Made by a program: the position numbers and the translations under genes. Shown in pieces: positions 51,930 through 61,755 of a DNA stretch of 64,000 bases. Position 1 is the stretch's first letter. Every line of letters begins with the position of its first letter. Under the pieces are notes generated by a model. The model searched no databases, was not told the origin of the DNA, and saw nothing but the letters and a program-made list of their open reading frames with translations. Source of the DNA: Apteryx mantelli (taxonomy: Eukaryota; Chordata; Aves; Apterygiformes; Apterygidae); assembly GCF_036417845.1 (NCBI RefSeq), contig NC_089994.1:13596001-13660000 (forward strand), in the 5' to 3' direction.

Positions 51930-53687
51930 TCACACACAAGTGGGTGGTTGCAATGTTGATTCATATTTTGCATGGTGAGTTTTCTGTGGATGCTGAGGTT
52001 TTTTGTAGATTCCATTACTTGTAATAACACTTGCAGGTTTTCTTCTACTTCTCTTCTTTAATCTTCGACTACAAACATTTTGCCAGGACTGAAGAGTCTT
52101 GGAAGTCCAGATCCACATACCACTAGTAATGCCAACAACTAATAACATAAAAATTTTGACCATAAAAATTTCTACTGCTGGAATAGAGTTATTCATCATG
52201 CAGTCTAAATTTTTAGTCTGATTGTTCATCTTGCATTTCTGTTGAGTTGCCACAATTTTCCAATAATCCATATTAAGTCTCTCATAAAAATAGCAGGCTA
52301 TCACACAAGTTGCAGGCACTGTATACAAGACTGAGAAGACACCAATCCTGACCATAAGTTTCTCCAACTTGTCAGTATTTTCTCCACCTGTTTTCATCAC
52401 CCTCCTGATATGGAAAAGGGCCACAAAACCAGAAAGAATAAAAGAGGTGCCAATGATTAGATAACAAGCCAAAGGAATGAGTACAAACCCAGTCAAGGCA
52501 TTCACATCCATGCTTCCAACATAGCACAACCCTGTCAGCTCGTCTCCAGCTACCCTTCTCATAACTAGGATCATTATAGTCTTCACAGCTGGAATGGCCC
52601 ATGCTGCCAAGTGAAAGTAGCTACTGTTTGCTTCAATTGCTTCATGCCCCCATTTTTTCCCAGCCGCTAGAAACCAAGTTAAAGTCAAGATTACCCACCA
52701 CAAGGAGCTTGCCATACCAAAGTAATACAGAACCAGGAACACAATGGTGCAGCCAGTGCTCTCCAGACCTTCCTGGATGACATAGAGCTGGCCACTGTCC
52801 CTATCACAGGCTATGCTTTCAGCACCTGAAAAGAGGCGAATAATGTACCCCACTGAGTAGACACAGTAGCACATAGAAAGGAAGATAATGGGCCTCTCGG
52901 GGTACTTGAAACGCTGAGGATCTATCAGGAAAGTAAGGACAGTAAAAGCACTGGAGAAGAAGCACAAAATGGACCAGATGGCAATCCAAATGACAGCAAA
53001 CTGTTTGTCGTCCTTGCTCCAGTAAACATCAACCCCTGGGGTGCAGAGTGGGGCACAGGAAGCACTCTTCTCCACATGGTGGAACTTGCCAGGATTTTCA
53101 CAGGAGGCTCTGCTGAGGCTGTCCTTGTGCTGCTGCAGATCATGACCGCTGCTGGGCCTCTGCGGCCGAAACATGGGTGGCAGCATGCTGGATCCTCTGG
53201 GGGGCTCATCTGATCCGTTGTTGGGGGCTTCCATGCAGAGGTAGTTGGGGTCATTCTTGTTGGGCAGCTTGCTGCAGTCTAAGGAGTCTGGCCACTTAAA
53301 ATTGAACTGCTCCATAATAGGAGAGCATTTCAGCCTCGCCTGCTCACACATAACCCTGCAGGCAGGGATTGGTGTAGAAACCTGCTCCGTGCACATAGGG
53401 GCATAGAGAGAGCAGAGGAAAAATTTCAGATGGCTGTGGCAACCATACTCCACCAACGGAGCAAACTCATGCAGCTGAATGGCAGCTTCCCTCTGGTTTT
53501 CGTGTCCCATCAGGTTAGGCATCCTCGTCATGTTGTACCCTATATCCTTGCACATGGGGATTTCTATGGGCTGGCACCTCCCGTCACCGGGGCGGTCAAT
53601 GTCTATGGAGCTGATCCCGGCGCCGAAGCAGGTCAGCCAGCCGAGCACCAAGACGGTCCGCACGCAGTTCCTCGCCGCCGGCCCCAT
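51930..53687 (-). CDS. FZD10: Frizzled-10 Wnt receptor (single coding exon)
   Basis: Seven-pass Wnt receptor of the plasma membrane, 585 residues (human FZD10 is about 581). A hydrophobic signal peptide covers residues 1 to about 24. The extracellular cysteine-rich domain has the ten expected cysteines at 38, 46, 83, 92, 99, 110, 114, 121, 138 and 151, and an N-glycosylation site at N52. A less conserved linker (about 155-195) carries another at N157. Seven hydrophobic segments lie near 229-255, 265-286, 312-341, 356-376, 399-424, 446-467 and 503-526. The Dishevelled-binding KTxxxW motif is K530-TLQS-W535, and the protein ends in TCV, a PDZ-binding type end. The CRD and the C-terminal tail match FZD10 better than the related FZD9. 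The start at 53687 was chosen because a signal peptide follows it directly and its context is strong (A at -3, G at +4). The frame stays open 159 codons further upstream, but that part is low-complexity CpG-island sequence. Stop is TGA. There are no introns, as is usual for this subfamily. Confidence 0.97.
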   Translation of the reverse strand: MGPAARNCVRTVLVLGWLTCFGAGISSIDIDRPGDGRCQPIEIPMCKDIGYNMTRMPNLMGHENQREAAIQLHEFAPLVEYGCHSHLKFFLCSLYAPMCTEQVSTPIPACRVMCEQARLKCSPIMEQFNFKWPDSLDCSKLPNKNDPNYLCMEAPNNGSDEPPRGSSMLPPMFRPQRPSSGHDLQQHKDSLSRASCENPGKFHHVEKSASCAPLCTPGVDVYWSKDDKQFAVIWIAIWSILCFFSSAFTVLTFLIDPQRFKYPERPIIFLSMCYCVYSVGYIIRLFSGAESIACDRDSGQLYVIQEGLESTGCTIVFLVLYYFGMASSLWWVILTLTWFLAAGKKWGHEAIEANSSYFHLAAWAIPAVKTIMILVMRRVAGDELTGLCYVGSMDVNALTGFVLIPLACYLIIGTSFILSGFVALFHIRRVMKTGGENTDKLEKLMVRIGVFSVLYTVPATCVIACYFYERLNMDYWKIVATQQKCKMNNQTKNLDCMMNNSIPAVEIFMVKIFMLLVVGITSGMWIWTSKTLQSWQNVCSRRLKKRSRRKPASVITSNGIYKKPQHPQKTHHAKYESTLQPPTCV

Positions 53688-53886
53688 TTTCGCGGGCGGC
53701 CGGGCGGGCGGGAGCGAGCGGGGCAGCGCGGGCGCGGGCGCGGGGCGAGTCAGTGCCGCGGCCGCGCCGCTCCTGCCGCGGCCGGCATCGCCCCCGACCC
53801 TGCCCGGGGAGCGCGGCGGCGGCGCGGGGAGCGCGGCGGCGGCGGCGGCGGCGCAGGGGCCGGCATCGCCCGCGCCGCCGCGCTCA

Positions 53887-53932
53887 GCGCCCGGCTCCGC
53901 GCCCCGCTCCGCGCCCGGCTCCGCGCCCCGCG
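53887..53932. repeat. GC-rich tandem repeat, 24-base period
   Basis: Alternating 12-base units of the form GCGCCCGGCTCC and GCGCCCCGCTCC are repeated inside the CpG island, probably in the FZD10 5' UTR or promoter. They give the Ala/Arg/Gly-rich conceptual translations on both strands, which I do not regard as genes. Confidence 0.75.
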
Positions 53933-54116
53933 CCGCTCCGCAGCGGCGCCGCCAGGGCACGGCGGCGGCGGGGCGGGCGGGCAACTTCGCCGACGGCCGG
54001 CCGCGGAAAAGGAGAAAGTACCCCCAGTCCTCAGATGCGCAAAACTTACTGCGGGGAGCCCGGCAACTTTCTTTTTCCCCGGGCTTCCACTTTTGCGATC
54101 CGTCTTTCCACCACCC

Positions 54117-54143
54117 TTCCTCCTCCTCCTCCTCCTCCTCCCC
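54117..54143. repeat. (TCC)n microsatellite upstream of FZD10
   Basis: About nine TCC units on the plus strand, so GGA units on the FZD10 strand. It lies roughly 430 bases upstream of the FZD10 ATG, in the 5' UTR or core promoter. It accounts for a Glu run in the upstream open frame. Confidence 0.9.
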
Positions 54144-54350
54144 GCTTTTTCTTCCTCGAAGCACCAGCAGAGCGATGCCGGAACAGTTTGGTCTGGGCAG
54201 ATCCCGGCGATCACTGCTTCAACTTGCACATGTCCCGGGCGGCTTTTGGTGCAGCGGGTTTCTCCAGGGATTTTCCTCTTCCCAGAACGGGTCACGGCTC
54301 CTTACTTTCTTCCCAAGAGGTGGGGATTGGTTTATTCGACTGTAGAATAA

Positions 54351-54366
54351 AGGAGGAGGAGGAGGA
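54351..54366. repeat. Short (GGA)n run
   Basis: Five GGA units on the plus strand at the weak edge of the CpG island. It has the opposite purine orientation to the TCC run about 200 bases away. Confidence 0.8.
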
Positions 54367-54402
54367 AATATCTAAGCCCCTGAAGAGGGGGGCCTGCAAC
54401 AT

Positions 54403-54415
54403 CCCCCCCCCCCCC
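54403..54415. repeat. C13 homopolymer
   Basis: Thirteen consecutive C on the plus strand, so G13 on the FZD10 strand, about 720 bases upstream of the ATG. Its length is likely to vary and to be prone to sequencing error. Confidence 0.85.
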
Positions 54416-54968
54416 GCCGCCCTCCGCTCTGGGTTTGCAATAGGTCGGCTCCTGGGCGCTGTGCAGAGCAGGGCTGGCTCTCGCGTGCGTTGTGTGTGTC
54501 TGCTCCGCTCCCCCCGCATTAGCAGGAACTCCTGGGGCTGGAGCAGCTGGAGTTTTTAGGGGCGGCTGAGTCCTAGGAGAGGAAAAAAAACACACACACA
54601 AAACCTGTGCAGGATCCGCCTCGCATACGACATCCACTTTGCATGAGAAAGGTGAAGCTGACACGGTGATTACTTTCCAATCACTCGGAACGCCTTGAAA
54701 CCTCCTTAAGGACCCCTACAGGTTTTCCTTGATCAGCACAGATTAAAAAAGGCCCCATTTGTTCCTCTCTCCTCCTGGCTTTCTTTCCTTTCTCCTTTCC
54801 CTCCCGTTGCCCTCCCTTGAAAGTTTAACAAGATTTTTTTTTTTTTTCTCTAGAAGGCGTCAGCCTAACCTTCCTCGCTCAGGTAGGAAGCCAGGGAGAG
54901 CGAGTGCTTCAGACTTCGTGTCTCCTAATAGGAGGGGTGAAGGTGGTGCCTCCTCGCCTGCCTTTATT

Positions 54969-54981
54969 GGGGGGGGGGGGG
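54969..54981. repeat. G13 homopolymer
   Basis: Thirteen consecutive G on the plus strand, 1.3 kb upstream of the FZD10 ATG. With the C13 run about 560 bases away it brackets the outer promoter region. Confidence 0.85.
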
Positions 54982-55108
54982 TTGCTTCAGCAGGGAGGAT
55001 GTGGGGAGGAGGATGCATTTTATGGCGAGGGCTATAAACTCTTCGCTGCCAGGGTCGTAAAACACGGGTGCCTTCAGCCTGGAATCTCAGCTGCTTTCAC
55101 ATGTCGTG

Positions 55109-55115
55109 CTTTGAT
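55109..55115 (+). promoter_or_regulatory. Single TCF/LEF-type motif upstream of FZD10
   Basis: CTTTGAT, the core of the TCF/LEF consensus, about 1.4 kb upstream of the FZD10 ATG. A seven-base match alone is weak, and function is inference from the Wnt context. Confidence 0.2.
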
Positions 55116-55992
55116 TGTCTCCAATTCCTAAAGGAACAGGGCAGGCAGGATTGCTGCAAAAGTACCTGATTATGGTTTTAATCACGGCATGGCATCTCTC
55201 GAAAAGTAGCTTTTTTTTCTTAAATAAGAAACCCTGAGAGGACTAGAGACGTAGCCTTGGGAAAGTGACTGCATCCACTATAGAAAAGATACTTACAGAT
55301 TTTGGAGACAGAGATCATTTTAAAGTGAGTTGCGTTTACTTTTATAAGTTCAGCTTTGAGATTTGTTTTGCTTATTGATCTATCAGAGCTCAAATGAGGA
55401 AGTTAAATCCCCAGCCAAACAATAATTCACAATCTTACAGGCCAAAAAGGAGCATTGTGATCAAAAGTCAAAAGATTAGCTCTACTTTTTTTTTTTTTTT
55501 ATGCTGATCTTAGTTTTAGCGAACATATTAATGAGGAAGGAAAAATCTCTCCCTCTCTTCATTCATGCACGCCCACACAAACCGGGCTCCTCTCCATTAG
55601 TGCCTGTTTCTTATCGAAATGAACACGGATTCTCCTGGGAACTACCAAATCCCGCAGGGTCAGAGTTAATACCCCACCAGCCTCTCGAAAGGAAACTGTT
55701 GGCTTCCTCAGTTGTGATAAGGGTGAAATGGATCCAAGCAAGGACAACAAACCAGGGCTCGTGTTTGTCTTTGAAAACCCTGAAGATGCGGCCAGTTTTT
55801 GCCTAGAAAAGCCATCATAAAAATGCTGTGAAACGGTACTCTTTCCTTTTCGTGGCTTTTCAGTGGATCGAGGAGATCACACTTATAAAGTATTGGTCGT
55901 ACAGACTGACCTTTCCTTGGGCATTTTTACATTCCTTAGGGAATGTTACAAAAGCAGACAGTGTTACATGCAAAAAAGCTTTATTTATTTTA

Positions 55993-56058
55993 GTGTGTGT
56001 GTGTGTATATATGTATGTGTGTGTGCGAGAGAGAGAGACTGTGTGTGTGTGTGCATGC
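55993..56058. repeat. Compound (TG)n-(TATG)-(GA)n-(TG)n microsatellite
   Basis: Alternating TG runs interrupted by TATATATGTATG and by a GAGAGAGAGA block, about 2.3 kb upstream of the FZD10 ATG. Alternating purine-pyrimidine DNA of this kind can adopt Z-form. The open frames across it are low-complexity artefacts. Confidence 0.9.
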
Positions 56059-57345
56059 GTTGGGGCATTTCCATTCTTCATTAATGTGAGCCTGTTTTCT
56101 TAGTATTTGTATGCAGCCTATTCCTCTTCTGGAGAGCTCTGTTGGGGGTAGCAGGGAAGTGAGGGGAAGGCTTTTATAAGGGACAAGCCACCTTTTAAAA
56201 AGTAAGGTTTAAATAATAATTAAGATGAACACTTTTAATATTTGCTTTGTGTAGCTTGATTGTTTGGGATGTTGTTTTTCTTTTTTTCAACAAGTATTTT
56301 TGAAAAGCATTTTATTATCACAGTCCACATGAAAATAATCTAGAAAAAAATACATGAAATAAAACATGGTCTGTATTCTTCTATGCCACTGATAACAACC
56401 TCTTATTTTTCTAAGAGGCAAAAAGAAATATAAATGAACATGAGGAAAAAAAGGGAGGGGGGAAGCCCCAACCTTTGTAGTTGCCTCTCTTAATTGAACT
56501 TTTATGTGCCAGTTTAAATCAGCCCGTTTTTTTCTAGCCATTATTTTAGCCAGCACACCCTGCTTTAGATCATTTCTTTCAGTTTCTATATTTTTAAAAG
56601 CTCTCTAGAACTATCTCCCATTCAAGGAGCTCGAGTCAGGGAAACTAACAAATAGAACATTATTATAGAAAAATGAGGGCGCTGAGAAATCAGCAACTGG
56701 AAGATACCTCTGTAACTAATAAATGAAAAGGGCCTTTTGATGGCTCCAGCTGAAAAGATATTTTATTTTATTTTTTTTTCTCCTGTGTGTGGGATTTGCG
56801 ATGTGTGATTCTATGGAGCAGCCAGGCACCCCTGCTGCTAGGCCCTGGCTAGGAGTTGGCCCCCCTCTGGCAAATGTTATGGAGAATTGGGAGGAATTTT
56901 ATGGCTGTCTTTTCCCTTAGCTCTTTTTTCTTTTGTCTTCTTTGAAGAATGACTTTAGACATTTTATTTACATATTTAACCATGGATGAAAGAGGAAAAA
57001 GAAAGCATTTGGGCCGTTGTGGGAATAGTGATATGTTTAAATTAATGGAAATCTTATTAGGCTTCTAAAATTTTAAGCAAAAGATTTTTAATGAAACTTT
57101 ATAATTAAACACGATTTCAAATAATGTGCCAACTCATAGGAAAGATGCATTTCTCCCTCTAGCTATCAAGCTCCCCATTTCCCAAAAATGTGCAGAGGAA
57201 TCATCTGTATCTTAAAGTCCAGCTCTTCTTCTGTACCATAAGCAAAAGATTAAAAAACCTGAATATTTAATAAGCCACGTCATAATTTAAACCATAGCTA
57301 AATATTTTGTAGGTATAGCAAAGCATAAATAAGGCAAGAAAAAAG

Positions 57346-57357
57346 CCCCCCCCCCCC
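57346..57357. repeat. C12 homopolymer
   Basis: Twelve C about 3.7 kb upstream of FZD10, 64 bases from the paired TCF/LEF-type motifs. Confidence 0.85.
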
Positions 57358-57420
57358 ACATCTCTGGCATAGCAAAGTTTAATGCTGTGTAATCTATTGC
57401 AGTGACAGTGTAATAAAATA

Positions 57421-57450
57421 CTTTGATATGGGTAATGGTGAAAATCAAAG
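57421..57450. promoter_or_regulatory. Convergent pair of TCF/LEF-type motifs
   Basis: CTTTGAT at 57421-57427 and its inverse ATCAAAG at 57444-57450 lie 16 bases apart, about 3.7 kb upstream of the FZD10 ATG. The surrounding A/T-rich DNA resembles a conserved non-coding element. TCF/LEF sites are known to mediate Wnt feedback on pathway genes. That this pair does so here is inference. Confidence 0.3.
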
Positions 57451-60400
57451 TTGCAGCTATTCTATACATGTTAGAGTCAATGGAAATTACAGTGCTAGGC
57501 AAGGTTTTCTGAAATGGGATTAAAGAAAACCCAAATAATCCTTTTGAGATAAAATGTTCTGACACTTCAGCAGCAAAGAGAAATGAAATGATAGGTTTGG
57601 GGAGTCAAAGAGTTAATTAATACATTAAAGATTTTTAATAAAATATTCTAAATGACATTATGATGATAGTATGTTATGACAGAACATAAACCGATATTGA
57701 TAAGCTGTTTTAAAAAGTCTGTGGCTGTAACTGTATTTCAAATTTAATGAAATATTTTTGGCCAGCTGTTGATTACACAAAAAAGAGAGATGAGTTTAAT
57801 GTTAGTCCTGTTCAATAATCCTGTCTTCATCTATATTTGTACTGAATCATTCAGGCACTTTTTAACTGCTGACATCTGATAAACATGTCATTTTGGTAAC
57901 AAATTCTAACACATATATTTTAAAAATGTTAGATATACAGAATGTAGTGACTGTAAAATAAAAATATCGCATGAAAAAATGAAAGTTGATAACAATTTTA
58001 TCAAATTTCTAAGCCTGCCTTTCTTACTGAATTTGCATGCAGAAAATGTTTACTGTTTAAACTGAATGGGCTCATTTTTCATAGCCACAGAATTTCTGTA
58101 GCAGTTTAGCTACAATATTTAAATAAACATGTCTGCCTAATAGGACGGGCATACTGAGAAATATTCCCATGCAAGTGCAAATATTCACAATGCACAAAAG
58201 TTTTAATTACCTTAGAAAGCCACCACCAACAGTTAAAGGAATTAAAAACAAAAACAAATCATAAATGGATGAGTGGGTTGTATAGTATTGCTCTAATACA
58301 ATTTAGCTGGCTATTTTAAGGGCACTTCCCTTGAAATGTGGTTTGAAATATTACCAAAGGTTCGACGGGGTGCATTAGTGTGAATTGCAAATCAGAACAT
58401 TTCTTTAATCCCCTTTTCATGGCCTGGCTTCGGATCAGTGGCATCTAAGGGACTCCCCACTGATTCTGGCTCAGGAGGAACCATTCACTGGGGCAGCTTC
58501 CCTCCTCTATTCCCACAGTCTAGAAAACAACACCACAGACAGACACCCTCCAACTAAATTAGATTAAACTCCTTCTCTTCCACAGCACATTAGCCCTTTC
58601 ACTGCCCAAGATTCATTATTCAGCTACTCCTAATTTAAAGATACAGTATTTTTTCCCTCTTAAGAACAAAAAAATCCTAAACAAAATCAAAGTAAAAAAA
58701 GGATAAAATTCCTAATCAGAAATAAACTCCAATAATTTAAAAACTATATAAAGGTAGAGGAATACCCTTTTCACTTATACCCTAATATTACAGAGATATT
58801 ATCAATTTAAAGCACAGGCCACAGCAGAAAGTTCTATCCAGATTAAAAACAAGAACAGCCTTGTAAAAGAGAAAATGCACACAGATTTTCTTTTCTAGTA
58901 TACACCATTCTTTAAACTTCATTCATCCTTCTTGCATGCACTGTCTGCGTAATATCTTGCAGCAAGATCTAGACTTGTGAAGGCATAAACACAGTAAAAA
59001 CTCAATATGAAAGTGAGGATTGATTAGTTCTCTTCTAGTCACTTCCTCCTTATTTTTCTTCCACAACTTCGCCCTTCTTATCTTGAAAAATAAGAAACAA
59101 TCTTTTCGCAACTCCCTGACACTGCTTTCAGGTACAAGTACGTACTTCTTCACAAATACGCATGCAAGCAGCTGACAGTGGACAGGAGGAGGAAGACCCC
59201 ATGCTCGCTGCCTCATGGATCTCAAGGGTCCGGGTGGCTATTGCTGCGCCAGCTGCATCAGGCGTTGCAGGGACGCGAACCAGCTGCAGCTCCCAGGAAC
59301 TCCCACTCCTGGGCACTGCTTACATAGCTAACGTTATCTGTGTACCCCCTGAATGGTGCAAAAGGAGAAAGGTAGAGAATCTCCACCCTTTAGGCAGTCA
59401 CCATCTTACTCTGGTTAAAAAAACAAAACAAAAAAACCAACAAAACCTACTACAGAAGAATCTTTGCTCCTCCTGCTCTTTTGTGAAGCATTGCTGAAGC
59501 AGCTTCACAGTAGAATTCTAGTACAAATATCTGCAGAGAGCTGGAAAAATCGTTTTACTTTTGTGCTTCTGGAAGATCCTGAAAGACGCACTCAGTGCCT
59601 GAAGCTCCCAATTGTAGTTTCAGTGCCTCTAAATTAGCACCTAGATTATGGAAAGATGAGGGGGTAGATGAAAGCAGCCTGAAATATATGGCTCTCTTTG
59701 TGATATATGGATGTTATCCTCTCTTACCTGAGCTTGCAACAGACCAAAAATGTGGTTCCTGGCCCTCCTCAGTCCACCAGATTTACTGAGGCCTTCAGAC
59801 CTAGGCATTAATCTTGCAGAAACCTCCCTTCTTGGCTATTAAACTTTTGCAGTACACTAGTCTTACTGTTGGCCATGCATCCAGATCTCCTGAATATTAA
59901 TCTATTCGGGTTTCTCACTAATATTGTATTTTTTAATTGCTTATGCAATGCCTTGAGCATTTTGGCACCTCCGGTGCAGGCGGGGACTTTCAGAAGTAAA
60001 GTGATGGTAATAAATACATTTTTTACTGCTGCAGTAGAAGACAACAAAGTCTGTTCCCCTAATACTAAATGTCACTACGTCATGAACCTTCAAATAAATA
60101 AACAAAAATCCAGAAATCTGAGGGTTACTCTACTTTGCTCACAGGAAAAGTTAATGAGAAATGTCATAAGATTAGGCTTTCCTGTGAAGGTGCCAGCACT
60201 GACTTTTCAGGCCTGAAATCCCTAAAAGAAAGGGAGACGTAGCTGCAGGATAGATCTAAGGATTGAGAGCTTTGGAGGCTTACTCTCTTTTCCAGTAATG
60301 CTTCTTCATGCTGTTTTGGTGGTGGAAGAATTTGCATGTGAGCTACACATTAATGCAAAAGGTAACTTCCCGCTGCCTGTTATTGTTGAAATAGTCACAT

Positions 60401-60826
60401 CCCAGGTTCTGTACTGAACAGCCTGGGGACAGGCCAGAAGTAAAGACTGGAAATATGGAATTAGGAAGGGAACAAGGCTTCAGAGAGCCACCAAGGTAAG
60501 CAAACATGAGCCGCAGGTCCCTAGTGTTTTGACATTAGGTATTTTCATCCCCAATCCCACGATTTAAGAGCCTCAAAGACAGCACAACGTGTCTTTTTAT
60601 GTCCACCACAGACTTCCTATTTTACCTTGGGGAAAGTGTTTTTTTTTTCCATTTCTTAGTTCTTAATTTTTGATATTTTAACATCACTTTCTACATCAAA
60701 GTGATCCTGAAAGTTTTGTAAAGGTCACCAAACTTGTGTAGGTAGAAGGCAATAAATAGGATTACATACTCCTTTGATACTTCCATAACTGGCCAGAATC
60801 AAGAAGTCATGAAAATGATGTACAGG

Positions 60827-60842
60827 AAAAAAAAAAAAAAAA
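60827..60842. repeat. A16 homopolymer
   Basis: Sixteen A on the plus strand with no recognised retroposon body upstream. Confidence 0.85.
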
Positions 60843-61529
60843 TTGAAAACCAGCATATTTTCCGACTTCCCCTACACTGCTTGGCCCTGGGATAATAGTT
60901 TAAAAAATACCTAGCAGCATTGTCCTGCAAAACTTCAAAAATCTTCCTCACTGAAAATCAGTGACAGTTAGACTCTTTAATTCTCTTAGGTGCTTTTTGA
61001 AATATCCCTGTTCCATAAGAACATGGCATTGGCCTTCATCAGCTCTTCAGTGGCAGAAAGTGGGATGCAATAGACAATTCAGTTCTCTTTATCCTGTATC
61101 TTCCAAAAAAATTTGTTATTCTGCTACTGTTTCTATAGTCTTTTTCATTTCAGAAGTCTATTTTATACTTTTAAAGCGCTTCACTTCATAAAGCCTCCAT
61201 TTGTCCCATAAAGTGCAAAGAGAACAATTTTGCAGTTTTGTCACAAATCTAACCTTTCAGAAGTTAACTAACAGCGGTGAGCTTGTTTTAGCAATCTATT
61301 AAATGTGTTTAAGGTGATTTTCAAGCTTAGGAGGAGCTAAAATCTCAGAACTCTCTGTGTGAACCCTCACGTCTTTTCAGCATCTCTTACTTATATTGTT
61401 GTCTTAAGGTAATTTTTTTATTTGCACGGTTTTAATAATAGTAACAGTTTTAACCTTTAACAGTCCTTGACCCAGTTTTTATGTATCTACCTAAATGTCA
61501 AATTAATTATAATAATCCTCAGGGGGGAC

Positions 61530-61755
61530 GAAAACACATCCGAAGAGAGCTGGAAGGTGACTTACGACCTGGGGCCGTTCTGGCCCGCTTCAGCCGCTGA
61601 CACTACGTTCTGCCAGCTGAGGTGCAGCAGCTTTCTGACGTACCCTCCCCTTGTCCTTGTCCTCACACCTCGCTGTGGGAGCCGCGGAGGACCGGGCCAA
61701 CACTCCTTTGCCCTGCTGCTGAGGCTACCAGGCTTCCCACGTGCTCGTTAAGTAA
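61530..61755. other. Small GC- and CpG-rich island
   Basis: About 225 bases with markedly higher GC and CpG than the flanks, including GCCGCGG, CCCGCTTCAGCCGCTG and CACGTG. A plus-strand open frame (61467-61751) crosses it without a recognisable domain. It could be a minor promoter, an old repeat piece or chance. Confidence 0.4.

Larger units (their letters stand above)
53570..54560 (-). promoter_or_regulatory. CpG island covering FZD10 start and promoter
   Basis: Strongly GC- and CpG-rich DNA begins within the first codons of FZD10 and extends upstream. It is densest at 53680-54000 and weaker up to about 54560, in otherwise AT-rich surroundings. It contains many GGGCGG/CCGCCC-type GC boxes, GGC-type repeats and no obvious TATA box, as expected for a CpG-island promoter of a developmental gene. 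The FZD10 transcription start should lie in this interval on the minus strand, but I cannot place it. Such islands often fire in both directions, so a divergent plus-strand non-coding transcript is possible. Confidence 0.8.
54561..56619. other. FZD10 upstream flank, no gene seen
   Basis: This stretch falls from moderate GC near the CpG island to the AT-rich background. It contains T runs (54836-54847, 55486-55500), a G13 run, a TCF/LEF-type motif at 55109 and the TG/GA microsatellite at 55993-56058. Open frames here are short, overlap on both strands and match nothing I recognise. Confidence 0.6.
56620..58330. other. Candidate developmental non-coding element block
   Basis: A/T-rich, mostly non-repetitive DNA 3-4.6 kb upstream of FZD10. 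It has many short homeodomain-type TAAT cores, octamer-like and CTTTGAT-type motifs, and few homopolymers apart from a C12 run at 57346-57357. No coding potential is seen. The texture resembles conserved vertebrate enhancers, but I cannot measure conservation from one sequence. Confidence 0.3.

Noticed and set aside
52372-52602. Minus-strand 76-codon frame inside FZD10
   Set aside because: Shadow of the FZD10 coding sequence in another frame.
52925-53254. Minus-strand 109-codon frame inside FZD10
   Set aside because: Shadow of the FZD10 coding sequence; the FZD10 frame has the conserved protein.
51930-53687. FZD9 as an alternative identity of the receptor
   Set aside because: FZD9 is the closest relative, but the CRD, linker and C-terminal tail ending QPPTCV agree better with FZD10 as I know it.
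53750-54295. 181-codon minus-strand open frame upstream of FZD10
   Set aside because: It is in another frame from FZD10 and consists of Arg/Ala/Pro-rich CpG-island translation without any domain.
53479-54345. Long plus-strand open frames (268-306 codons) opposite FZD10
   Set aside because: They are Ala/Arg/Gly/Pro/Ser-rich translations of CpG-island repeats antisense to FZD10, overlapping in three frames.
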